From assembly GCA_937916845.1 (NCBI GenBank), contig CALFSK010000011.1, positions 1 to 32,202 of the forward strand: a stretch of 32,202 nucleotides of DNA. The letters run 5' to 3'. Below are positions 25,143 to 32,202 of this stretch, in pieces (the stretch's first letter is position 1; each line of letters opens with the position of its first letter). The DNA is from an uncultured Lactobacillus sp. (GTDB taxonomy: Bacteria > Bacillota > Bacilli > Lactobacillales > Lactobacillaceae). A program made the position numbers and the translations under genes. A model generated the notes under the pieces. That model did no database searches. It worked only from the letters and a program-made list of their open reading frames with translations, and was not told the origin of the DNA.

Positions 25143-26165
25143 TTAAGCGTTTGTTTTAAAAATGGGCCATAACTTCAGAGTCAGACCTTCTAAGACGTTT
25201 TGAAAGCTAATATTGCTAGCGAGTTGCCGTTTTGCCGTTAAAGCCAGCTCAGTAGCCTCAACTAGCTGTGTCGCGCTTAAACGGTCCGTTAACGCCGTCA
25301 GATCCTGTGCGTACTGACCAAACGTTAACGCGTCGTGCTCGTCAACATCAAAATGTAACTGTAATAAGTCCTGAAAAAGTGCCGCAATCAGATCTAACAT
25401 CACCGATTGGTGGGCGGCATCCTTGGCTAAACTGACTAAGTTAACTTGAACCGCGACAAAGCTCCGTGGTTCACCCTTAACGACTTGGTCAAACCAACGC
25501 CATAGGGCTTGGGCAGCTTGCGGTAACCAGTCTTCTTCAAGCAACCCCTTTGCCTGGGTCACACTGTTCGTCAGGCCCCGCAACATTTGGGCATTTTGAG
25601 GCGTAATCCCCGCCGCTTCAAACGTTTGCTGTAACGCCTGCGCTTTTAGCGGTGGAAATTCAATCACCTGCGTCCGCGAAATAATTGTGGGTAAAATCAA
25701 CTGCTTATTGGTCGTTAATAAGAACGCCGTCACGTTGCCAATCGGTTCCTCAATAAACTTCAATAAGCTATTGGCAGCCGATGCCGTCATTTTTTCAGCA
25801 TCCTCAATGATAAAGATCTTGCGATTACCTTCCACCGCACTCTTCGAAAATTCGGCTTTTAAGTACCGAACTTGATCAACCTTGATGCTCTGCCCATCCG
25901 GGACCACCGTAATGATATCCGGGTGCGAACCATTGGCGATCCGGACACACTCTTCACAAGTCCCGTCGGGTTGGTCGTCGACAACGTGCAGACAAAACAG
26001 GCGCTGTGCGATCCAGCGCGCAAGTTCGGGCTGACCAGCACCTTCCATCCCTGCGAACAGGTAGGCGTGTGCCAAATGATTTTGTTTAATAATATGTTGA
26101 AATGCTGCTAGTAACCGTGGTTGTTTGGCAGCCATCGTTACTGCTAACGGATCGGTCGTTGCCAT
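25143..26165 (-). CDS. holB: DNA polymerase III subunit delta' HolB (340 aa)
   Basis: This is the clamp-loader subunit delta'. The AAA+ fold is present but the P-loop is degenerate: GMEGAGQPE instead of GxxGxGK[ST], as expected for the non-ATPase delta'. The zinc module (CLHVV ... CEECVRI) is reduced but recognisable, and the motifs FIIEDAEKMTASAANSLLKFIEEP and the arginine-finger region ISRTQ are clear. ATG 26165 has AAGGG 8 nt upstream; an in-frame GTG at 26174 lacks a site. It is separated from yabA by 25 bp, without the yaaT gene that intervenes in B. subtilis. Confidence 0.95.
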   Translation of the reverse strand: MATTDPLAVTMAAKQPRLLAAFQHIIKQNHLAHAYLFAGMEGAGQPELARWIAQRLFCLHVVDDQPDGTCEECVRIANGSHPDIITVVPDGQSIKVDQVRYLKAEFSKSAVEGNRKIFIIEDAEKMTASAANSLLKFIEEPIGNVTAFLLTTNKQLILPTIISRTQVIEFPPLKAQALQQTFEAAGITPQNAQMLRGLTNSVTQAKGLLEEDWLPQAAQALWRWFDQVVKGEPRSFVAVQVNLVSLAKDAAHQSVMLDLIAALFQDLLQLHFDVDEHDALTFGQYAQDLTALTDRLSATQLVEATELALTAKRQLASNISFQNVLEGLTLKLWPIFKTNA

Positions 26166-26183
26166 TTGAACCACCCTTAATCT

Positions 26184-26513
26184 CTAAAATTGATGAAACT
26201 GTTCGATTGGTAAGACGAAGACCGTCGCGCCACCGACCTGAACTTCGACCGGATAAGCGGCAGCGCCGTCCATCGTAACGTCCAAGTTCACTGGTGGTGT
26301 CATGAATTGTTCCCGTGCATGGCTAGTTTCCTTGATCATTGCCAGCACTTCGTCGACCCGGTCGTCTTCGATTCCAATCATGAAAGTTGTGTTACCAGAG
26401 CGCAAGAAGCCCCCGGTTGTTGAAAGTTTAGTGGCCCGTACGTTTGCTTCAATAAATTGGCTACTCAGCCGGTTACTGTCCTTATCCTGGACAATGGCAA
26501 TAATTAATTTCAT
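26184..26513 (-). CDS. darA: Cyclic-di-AMP receptor DarA (PstA/YaaQ), PII-like (109 aa)
   Basis: DarA is a trimeric PII-like signalling protein that binds cyclic-di-AMP. It has the same 109-aa length as the B. subtilis protein. The start MKLIIAIVQDKDSNRL, the ligand loop VRATKLSTTGGFLRSGNTTFMIG and the end TVFVLPIEQFHQF are typical. ATG 26513 overlaps the tmk stop (ATGA, 4 bp). The conserved tmk-darA-holB order supports the identification. Its downstream partner is unknown in most species. Confidence 0.95.
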   Translation of the reverse strand: MKLIIAIVQDKDSNRLSSQFIEANVRATKLSTTGGFLRSGNTTFMIGIEDDRVDEVLAMIKETSHAREQFMTPPVNLDVTMDGAAAYPVEVQVGGATVFVLPIEQFHQF

Positions 26514-27187
26514 CGCTTCGACTTCCCTTCCGCTCCTAAGTAGGTTGGTAATTGTTTGGTCATAATGTCTAGGGCTTGTTGAACCACCGTATCCAGTGGT
26601 TGACTAGCATCGACACGTTTAATCCGATTGGGATGGTCAGCTAATAGTTGTAAATAAGCTGCTTGTACCCGGTGATGAAAGCTCAAAGCTTCAACGTCTA
26701 AGCGATTGATTTCATTTTGACGGTGGGTCTGAATTCGTTTTAATCCCACGGCCGCATCGACGTCAAAATAGAGCGTTAAATCGGGGGTCAAGCCCTCAGT
26801 CGCAAACTGATTCATATCATAAACGGCTTGTTCGCCGATACCACGGCCAGCCCCCTGATATGCGATTGAACTATCAATAAACCGGTCACACAAGACTAAC
26901 TGGTCATTGCGCAATGCGGGTAAAATCTTTTGAATGATATGTTGCCGCCGCGCTGCCGCGTACAGTAACGCTTCAGTACGGTCGTCCATCATCGTATTGT
27001 GGCGGTCTAAAATAATTTGCCGAATTGCTTCTGAAATTTGATTACCACCAGGTTCGCGGGTTACGACTAACTGGTCGCCCAGTCGCGGTTGTAATTCGGC
27101 CACGATTGCGTTCAAAGCTGACGTTTTACCGGCACCATCTGGCCCTTCGAAAGTCACTAATTTACCTGTCAACATTCCCAATCCCAT
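26510..27187 (-). CDS. tmk: Thymidylate kinase Tmk (225 aa)
   Basis: Tmk phosphorylates dTMP to dTDP. The P-loop FEGPDGAGKTS, the DRX-type TREPGG, the LID/substrate segment DRFIDSSIAYQGAGRG and the remaining family pattern are present. The start is uncertain: ATG 27187 has only a weak AGAGAA-like site, and ATG 27175 (four residues later) has GGGA close by; the longer form is given. It heads the tmk-darA-holB-yabA-rsmI-thioesterase unit. No clear promoter is seen in the 375 bp upstream apart from AT-rich sequence. Confidence 0.95.
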   Translation of the reverse strand: MGLGMLTGKLVTFEGPDGAGKTSALNAIVAELQPRLGDQLVVTREPGGNQISEAIRQIILDRHNTMMDDRTEALLYAAARRQHIIQKILPALRNDQLVLCDRFIDSSIAYQGAGRGIGEQAVYDMNQFATEGLTPDLTLYFDVDAAVGLKRIQTHRQNEINRLDVEALSFHHRVQAAYLQLLADHPNRIKRVDASQPLDTVVQQALDIMTKQLPTYLGAEGKSKR

Positions 27188-27450
27188 CTAAATTCTCTAA
27201 TTTACATATATGTGATAATTGTACTTGATTCTAGAGCACCTGTCTAATGCGGTTGCCACTAGTGAAGGTATTTTTTAAACTACTTTTAGCGAAGGAGCTA
27301 CTACTGATTGTGGTTTTTAACTTTTTTTATTTGATGTAAAAATAATACAAGATTCTGTTTCATCATTTTATGCGAGCACCAATTCAGAATTACGCGCCAA
27401 TACCTTTTCACCGTGGGTTACAACATTAATACTTAACCTTGTGACTATCA
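27188..27450. other. Non-coding stretch upstream of tmk
   Basis: These 263 bases are AT-rich and contain stop codons in all frames at short intervals. Besides a possible tmk promoter in the last 60 bases I see no gene, RNA motif or repeat here. Confidence 0.5.
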
Positions 27451-27497
27451 AAAGAACGTATTTCACTGACACAAATCATCAGCGAAATACGTTCTTT
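27451..27497 (-). terminator. Terminator of the exported-protein gene
   Basis: The long arms AAAGAACGTATTTCGCTGA and TCAGTGAAATACGTTCTTT (one mismatch) are followed by T on the minus strand. It lies 66 bp after the stop codon at 27563. Confidence 0.85.
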
Positions 27498-27562
27498 AAA
27501 TTTTGCGTGTTTGCATAGTCATACCAACGATTCGGATTAGTGAAAATCCAGCACCTTCAAGA

Positions 27563-28828
27563 CTATTGAATAATAAAAGCTGATGTAACAACTGGACCCT
27601 TGTCGCCTATCTCAGAACTGTTTTTCACATATAATGTTTTCCCTGCCACAGATAATAATTTATTATTAAATCTAGCTTGATCTAGCCGTAAAATATTCTG
27701 GGCGTCCGCTAAACTACTATTACCGCTAACACATTTAACTGAGCTATTAGGATCATTAAGCATTGAATTAGCCATTTTATCAGAATCAGCATTATAGTTT
27801 TCTACAATCTGTAGTTCTGGAGCGCCCTGACTTACTCGATACTGATTAATTAAAACAGCCAAAAATTGTTGAACTGAATAATCATCGACCCGGCTACTAT
27901 CCTTGATGGCATCTTCAATGTTCTTATAACTATATCCTGGTTTCAAATAATCACTTCGAACCCATGCACCACTCGCGCCGGCTTTTTTCACACCATTGAC
28001 CAAATAATACATATATGGCTTTCCTTTAGTGTAGATAGTAGCCTGTTTCATTGTCGTATAATTATCATGATCAGATAATTTGATACCATTGAGTGGAAAA
28101 ATCACATTTTTCTGTTCTGAGAGCATGTACGCTCTTCCCTGTTTAGCCATAATCATATTTTTGTTAGGAATCTCTTTGATTGCCATCATCTGGTTGTTTT
28201 TACCTGGTTTTAAATCAGACGCCTTCATCCAGCCACTCACTGCTGGTTTACTTGGTTTCACCCAATAATAAAGCGCCTTTTTCCCTTTTACAGTAATATA
28301 AGTCTTTTTCGAGGCAGTCCAAGTATACGGAAGCTTGCTCGTATGCGTATTGTTCGCAATAAAAGTCCATTGCTTATAGTTTTTATTGTTTTTATATGTT
28401 TTAGCTTTAGAATTCGTTGTAAAATATTCTTTTGCCTTAATTTTGGTGTCTTTAGTCCGACGATAGCTAGCCTGCAAGTTAGCACCATATGCCCAGCCAG
28501 CAACATGCTTCTTCTTATTGGTTACCCAATAATAAGTCCTTTTGGCACCTCGCATTTTAACAGACATTTTCTTTGAAGCAGTCCACTCTACTTTAGGATA
28601 ATCACCCAAATTATATCTTTTTACAAACGTCCATTTTTTCAGACTTTTATTGTCTTTATAGATATAAACCGATTTTTTCTTAGGTACATACGTTTTCTTC
28701 TTAACCGACGTTGTCTTAGTACGCTTATAGTGAACACTTGCATTAGCCGTTATCGGTTGTAATTCAGTGTAAATTGCTCCTCCAAGTACCAATGTCATCC
28801 CTAAAAATATCTTATAAAACTTTTTCAT
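27563..28828 (-). CDS. Exported cell-surface repeat protein of unknown function with CAP-like C-terminus (421 aa)
   Basis: The Sec signal peptide is residues 1-31 (MKKFYKIFLG, hydrophobic core, cleavage near TANAS). Three divergent units of about 88 residues follow, about 33-120, 121-209 and 210-298. Each ends in a pattern like YYWV...GW...ADLKPG, with TASKK and YKNNK motifs shared by units 1 and 2. They are Lys/Tyr/Trp-rich and resemble SH3-like or GW wall-binding modules. Residues 310-421 begin like a CAP/SCP domain (LAVLINQYRVSQGAPELQ), but the usual His residues are not seen. No LPXTG or membrane anchor is visible. ATG 28828 has AAAGGAG upstream. Codon and base composition are clearly more AT-rich than the flanking core genes, suggesting acquisition or fast evolution. 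I do not recognise a named family. Confidence 0.75.
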   Translation of the reverse strand: MKKFYKIFLGMTLVLGGAIYTELQPITANASVHYKRTKTTSVKKKTYVPKKKSVYIYKDNKSLKKWTFVKRYNLGDYPKVEWTASKKMSVKMRGAKRTYYWVTNKKKHVAGWAYGANLQASYRRTKDTKIKAKEYFTTNSKAKTYKNNKNYKQWTFIANNTHTSKLPYTWTASKKTYITVKGKKALYYWVKPSKPAVSGWMKASDLKPGKNNQMMAIKEIPNKNMIMAKQGRAYMLSEQKNVIFPLNGIKLSDHDNYTTMKQATIYTKGKPYMYYLVNGVKKAGASGAWVRSDYLKPGYSYKNIEDAIKDSSRVDDYSVQQFLAVLINQYRVSQGAPELQIVENYNADSDKMANSMLNDPNSSVKCVSGNSSLADAQNILRLDQARFNNKLLSVAGKTLYVKNSSEIGDKGPVVTSAFIIQ

Positions 28829-29040
28829 CCCCGTTGTCTCCTTTTATAATGAATAATTTTATTACTTTAAAATAATATTCTTTATATACCTGCGTTGGTA
28901 GGGGAAAATGATTAGAAATTCACCTTTCGTTACATAAATAGGCCCAAATATAATCCACTCGAAACACATAATTGCTAAACCGTTTCTATTAAACTGACGC
29001 AATGGGCTTTGCTACCACAAAAAAAGTAAAAAACTTCAGA

Positions 29041-29080
29041 TAAAAAAATGAGCAATCTAGAATTATCCTAGATTACTCAT
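29041..29080 (-). terminator. Terminator of the dnaX-yaaL operon
   Basis: Minus strand ATGAGTAATCTAG pairs with CTAGATTGCTCAT (one wobble) and is followed by seven T. It lies 17 bp after the yaaL stop. Confidence 0.95.
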
Positions 29081-29097
29081 CACTTTACAATAGCGTT

Positions 29098-29349
29098 TTA
29101 GTTATCGATCACCGAGCGCTGAATCGTCTGTCCATGCACTTGGCGGCGCCGGGCTTCCCGGTATAAGTACAAGTACTTTGCCCGGGCAAGCGCCGTCTGC
29201 GTCACTAACTCACTCGTATTGTTATCGTAAATCGCTTGTTCATTTTCCTTAGCGCGGTCCCAATCGACCTTGGCCGCGTTTAAGGTATTTAACAACTGTT
29301 GGTCAAAAACTGCCTTGGGTTGCTTGATCTTCTTGTTTCTTCCAAACAT
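29098..29349 (-). CDS. yaaL: YaaL family protein (DUF2508, 83 aa)
   Basis: This small, charged, mostly helical protein has no membrane segment. It begins MFGRNKKIKQPK and contains the family-like stretch ALARAKYLYLYREARRRQ. Position directly after recR, as in B. subtilis yaaL, supports the call. The function is unknown. ATG 29349 has GGGGG about 9 nt upstream. Confidence 0.88.
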   Translation of the reverse strand: MFGRNKKIKQPKAVFDQQLLNTLNAAKVDWDRAKENEQAIYDNNTSELVTQTALARAKYLYLYREARRRQVHGQTIQRSVIDN

Positions 29350-29364
29350 CTCTTATGCCCCCAA

Positions 29365-29964
29365 TTACATCTCTTGGCGTCCTTCAACTGCTTTGAACAG
29401 CGTCATTTCATCAGCGTACTGAATATCGCTCCCAACCGATAACCCGTGTGCTAAACGCGTTACTTTGATGCCAGCCGGTTTGACCAACCGTGAAATATAC
29501 ATGGCGGTCGCTTCCCCCTCCGGCGTGGCGTTAGTCGCAATAATGACTTCTTTAATCGCATCATTTTGCTGAAGCCGTTTTAATAAACTGGCAATGTTGA
29601 TGTCTTCTGGGCCCTTCCCGTCAACCGGTGAAAGTACGCCGTGTAAGACGTGATACAGACCGTTATATTCCTTGATCTTTTCCATCGCCATCACGTCCTT
29701 GGCCTCTTCCACGACCAGTACCGTGCTTTGATCACGGGACTTATCACGACAAACGACGCAAGGATCGTCTTCGGTGATGTTGCCACAAATACTACAAAAG
29801 TGTAGATCACGCTTTGCGGCTACGAGCGACTTGGCAAACTCGGTCACGTCGTCGCCGTCCATATCAATCGTATAAAAGGCCAGGCGGGTCGCAGTCTTAC
29901 CACCAATGCCGGGGAGCTTCATATAACTATCAATCAACTTAGCAATTGGTTCTGGATACTGCAT
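29365..29964 (-). CDS. recR: Recombination mediator RecR (199 aa)
   Basis: RecR, with RecF and RecO, helps load RecA on gapped DNA. The helix-hairpin-helix [15 protein letters not shown] is at about residues 17-31. The four-cysteine zinc finger [16 protein letters not shown], the Toprim domain [14 protein letters not shown] and the Walker-B-like segment near [18 protein letters not shown] follow. Length is typical at 199 aa. ATG 29964 has GAGG 7 nt upstream. Confidence 0.98.
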   Translation of the reverse strand: MQYPEPIAKLIDSYMKLPGIGGKTATRLAFYTIDMDGDDVTEFAKSLVAAKRDLHFCSICGNITEDDPCVVCRDKSRDQSTVLVVEEAKDVMAMEKIKEYNGLYHVLHGVLSPVDGKGPEDINIASLLKRLQQNDAIKEVIIATNATPEGEATAMYISRLVKPAGIKVTRLAHGLSVGSDIQYADEMTLFKAVEGRQEM

Positions 29965-29986
29965 GTGTTTACCTCACTCTACTTGC

Positions 29987-30295
29987 TTACTTTAACCCTT
30001 GGGTATACTTGCCCATCGTACTTTGAGTTTGCGCTTCAATCTTCCCTAAAGCGTCGTTAACGGCAGCAACCACCAAGTCTTGTAACATATCAACGTCATC
30101 TGGATCAACGGCATCGGGATTGATGGTGATGTCTTTCATCTTTTTGTCACCCGTAAAAGTGACTTTGACCATGTCATCTGGTGCAGTGCCTTCAAAGGTT
30201 TGTTCGTTCAAAGCTTCTTGTTCCGCAGACATTTGTGCCTGCATCTTTTTCATTTGTTTCATCATGTTTTGCATATTACCCATGCCACGCATCAT
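29987..30295 (-). CDS. ebfC: Nucleoid-associated protein EbfC/YbaB family (102 aa)
   Basis: This is a small DNA-binding protein of the YbaB/EbfC family (YaaK in B. subtilis). The N-terminus is Met/Gln/Lys-rich ([18 protein letters not shown]), followed by a beta-rich core, [19 protein letters not shown], and the end LEDLV-type segment [15 protein letters not shown]. Two ATG codons are adjacent; the first (30295) has AAAGGA 10 nt upstream. It lies between dnaX and recR, the conserved arrangement. Confidence 0.96.
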   Translation of the reverse strand: MMRGMGNMQNMMKQMKKMQAQMSAEQEALNEQTFEGTAPDDMVKVTFTGDKKMKDITINPDAVDPDDVDMLQDLVVAAVNDALGKIEAQTQSTMGKYTQGLK

Positions 30296-30347
30296 AATTA
30301 TCAGTTCCTTTCGGGATTAAATGATTTTTTACTACTATAATATTAGC

Positions 30348-32036
30348 TTAGTCTGGTTTAACTTCAACTAAATCGCCAAACATGTCCTTAGCTTGATCCA
30401 CCACGGGTACCTTCTCTGGCGCTTTCTCAGCGGCTTTGCCACCAGGTTGGTGCGTTGCCAAGTAATCTTTCCGAATCTGTGGCCACTGGTCCTTCGGCAC
30501 ACATACGATCTTCGGTGACTGCCCCATCAAACGGTCCAAACCGTTGCTAAGCGCGTCGATCAACGTCTGATCATCAGTTGCCTTTTGATAAATAAAAGCG
30601 TAGTCAAACGCAACAACTAGGCCGTTATCGCTGGCCGCAACCGGCTGTGCGACGTGCATTAAAGCGCGTTGCGTCACACTGAGGATGTTCATTAAATCGC
30701 CCCAGACGTCACGAATCTTCAGCAAGTCGTTCTTCTTGGCCGTATCCAGAATTGGATAAATCTGGCTAACGTTGACCTTTTTAACGACCGGTCCATTCTT
30801 AGGCGTCTGCTTAACTCGGTTGGCTTGCGGTGCCCCACCGGTACTCTTGATATTTTTCAGCTCACTTTGGAGTTGTTCTACCTGATGTGCCAACTTTTGA
30901 ACGGTCGGATCACCAGGATTGACAGCTGCCGACGTTGCGGCTTGGGCGGGCTGACCATCGAGTTGGGCCAATTTGACCGTCAACACTTCCAGATAGACGT
31001 CCGGATGCGTCGTGAACCGCATTTGTTGTTGAATATCATTGAGCGTTTTGATCATTTGATATAACACTTCAGCGTCGATACTCTTGGCAAAGTCTTCAAA
31101 GCGTTTGTCGTCTTCACCCATCGCAACACTGTCGACCATTTCCGGTGCTTGTTGATAGAGTAACACGTCACGCGTATAGCTGATCAAATCTTCGATGAAA
31201 CGGTTCGCATCTTTACCTTCTTGTAAGATTTCTCGCATCGTTTCTAGCGCCGGCTTCGTCACGTGGTTCGTCACTTCTTCAACGTAATCGGCAATCAACT
31301 TCTTGGTCACACTTCCCGTGACCATCAGCGCGTCGTCTAACGTGACGGTGTTATCCCCAAACGAAATGACCTGATCCAAAATACTGAGGGCGTCACGCAT
31401 CCCGCCTTCCGCAGCCTGTGCAATGACCCGCAAGGCTTTTTCGTCGTAAGTGACGTCCTTTTGTTTCAGGATGTAGACCATCCGCTCGTAACTATCCTTA
31501 GCCGTAATTCGGCGAAAATCGAACCGTTGTGTCCGCGAAATGATAGTTAATGGAATTTTATGCGGTTCAGTCGTCGCTAAAATGAAGATCACGTTTGCCG
31601 GCGGTTCTTCCAACGTTTTTAATAACGCGTTAAACGCCCCGGTCGATAACATATGAACTTCATCAATAATGTAGACTTTGTAGTCAGCCTCGGTCGGTGC
31701 GTACTTGGCCTTATCCCGAATGTCCCGAATTTCTTCGACCCCGTTGTTAGAAGCCGCATCAATTTCGATCACATCATTTAGCTGACCCTTAGTAATGGCC
31801 TTACAAGTGTCGCATTCGTTACAAGGTTCGCCATCAACCAGATGGTGACAGTTAATCGCCTTGGCAAAAATTTTGGCAGCGGACGTTTTCCCCGTCCCCC
31901 GTGGCCCAGTAAATAAATACGCATGACTCGTCTGATGGGTCATGATCGCATTTTTCAACGTCTGGGTAATCATCTGTTGACCGACGATTTCATCAAAACG
32001 TTGGGGTCGCCAAACCCGATATAATGCCCGATACAT
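30348..32036 (-). CDS. dnaX: DNA polymerase III subunits gamma/tau DnaX (562 aa)
   Basis: This is the clamp-loader motor. Walker A GPRGTGKTS is at residues 44-52. A zinc module with NCHHL ... CNECDTC, Walker B VYIIDEVHML, sensor 1 FILATTEPHKIP and the arginine finger in ISRTQRFDF follow. The tau-specific C-terminal half has a linker rich in Ala/Gln/Lys and the polymerase/helicase-binding domain. No slippery A-run with a strong downstream hairpin was noticed, so a separate gamma product is not evident. ATG 32036 has AAAGGAAG upstream. It is the first gene of the dnaX-ebfC-recR-yaaL operon. Confidence 0.98.
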   Translation of the reverse strand: MYRALYRVWRPQRFDEIVGQQMITQTLKNAIMTHQTSHAYLFTGPRGTGKTSAAKIFAKAINCHHLVDGEPCNECDTCKAITKGQLNDVIEIDAASNNGVEEIRDIRDKAKYAPTEADYKVYIIDEVHMLSTGAFNALLKTLEEPPANVIFILATTEPHKIPLTIISRTQRFDFRRITAKDSYERMVYILKQKDVTYDEKALRVIAQAAEGGMRDALSILDQVISFGDNTVTLDDALMVTGSVTKKLIADYVEEVTNHVTKPALETMREILQEGKDANRFIEDLISYTRDVLLYQQAPEMVDSVAMGEDDKRFEDFAKSIDAEVLYQMIKTLNDIQQQMRFTTHPDVYLEVLTVKLAQLDGQPAQAATSAAVNPGDPTVQKLAHQVEQLQSELKNIKSTGGAPQANRVKQTPKNGPVVKKVNVSQIYPILDTAKKNDLLKIRDVWGDLMNILSVTQRALMHVAQPVAASDNGLVVAFDYAFIYQKATDDQTLIDALSNGLDRLMGQSPKIVCVPKDQWPQIRKDYLATHQPGGKAAEKAPEKVPVVDQAKDMFGDLVEVKPD

Positions 32037-32095
32037 GCGAATCTTCCTTTCTCACTAGCCCACTGGCTGCACGTTAATTAAACAATTGATTTTAA

Positions 32096-32128
32096 ATAAA
32101 AAGCTCTCAACCGAATGGCTAAGAGCTG
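32096..32128 (-). terminator. Terminator of the SRP RNA gene
   Basis: Minus strand AGCTCTTAGCC and a complementary GGTTGAGAGCT form a stem followed by TTTTTATTT. It lies just after the SRP RNA and before dnaX. Confidence 0.85.
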
Positions 32129-32145
32129 TTACATTTCATAAAAAC

Positions 32146-32202
32146 TTAAGGCACAAGATGAAGCAAACTTAGTGCTGCTTCCTTCCGGACCTGACACGAT
32201 TC
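32146..32202 (-). ncRNA. ffs: Signal recognition particle RNA (4.5S/scRNA type), 3' part
   Basis: The minus strand contains GTCAGGTCCGGAAGGAAGCA within 32162-32202, the universally conserved helix 8 / GGAA tetraloop segment of SRP RNA that binds Ffh. The 5' half lies beyond the right edge. The 3' end near 32146 is estimated from the CTTAAG-type closing stem and the following terminator. The location just upstream of dnaX is the same as in B. subtilis and other Firmicutes. Confidence 0.93.

Noticed and set aside
25143..26165. Degenerate P-loop in HolB read as a damaged gene
   Set aside because: Delta' subunits normally lack a functional Walker A, so this is expected.
28862..28969. 35-codon minus-strand ORF beginning MCFEWIIFGP upstream of the exported-protein gene
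   Set aside because: No ribosome binding site, AT-rich surroundings and no recognisable similarity.
28829..29040. Possible extra gene or RNA between the exported protein and yaaL
   Set aside because: The stretch is AT-rich with only short frames; apart from the likely promoter of the exported-protein gene nothing could be supported.

Overview
The window is a chromosomal segment of a low-to-moderate GC Firmicute. It most likely comes from the Lactiplantibacillus plantarum group (plantarum, pentosus, paraplantarum or a close relative). The reasons are the gene content and order (comF, tagO, kimA-like, groESL, rex, ABC-F, tsaB-rimI-rimI-tsaD, dnaX-ebfC-recR), the Shine-Dalgarno sites, the lipoprotein signals and the protein sequences. 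The species call rests on recall of L. plantarum proteins and not on a search. No rRNA, tRNA, prophage, insertion sequence or CRISPR array is visible. Almost everything is core genome.

Layout. 1-2880: the 5' end of hpf (ribosome hibernation), the late competence operon comFA-comFC, and divergent yvyE. 2888-7607: a solitary phosphate-binding lipoprotein gene (pstS) behind a periodic Pho-box-like array, tagO (wall polymer lipid-carrier initiation) and a KimA-type potassium importer. 7608-9700: groES-groEL behind a CIRCE operator. 9678-13307: a CPBP/CAAX membrane protease with a CtsR-like box in its promoter, the redox repressor rex, and an ABC-F ATPase. 13346-16135: the tsaB-rimI-rimI-tsaD operon for t6A tRNA modification and N-terminal acetylation. 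16300-21913: a six-gene operon, phnD-phnC-phnE-phnE-phnX-phnW, predicted to import 2-aminoethylphosphonate and convert it to alanine, acetaldehyde and phosphate; it has a second Pho-box-like array. 21934-26513: galE, then (transcribed right to left) tmk-darA-holB-yabA-rsmI-acyl-ACP thioesterase. 27563-28828: an AT-rich exported repeat protein that looks like an accessory insertion. 29098-32202: dnaX-ebfC-recR-yaaL and the 3' part of the SRP RNA.

The genes fall into a few themes. Phosphate scavenging appears twice, at pstS and at phn, and both promoters carry hexamers repeated every 11 bp with the same 9-nt gap to the -10 element; this suggests shared PhoP control. Cyclic-di-AMP physiology is represented by darA and kimA. 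Stress control is represented by CIRCE, a CtsR-like box and Rex. The most unusual items are the two matching Pho-box arrays, an amber-interrupted small reading frame lying under the phn array, the operator-rich groES/CPBP intergenic region, and the unrecognised exported protein at 27563-28828.
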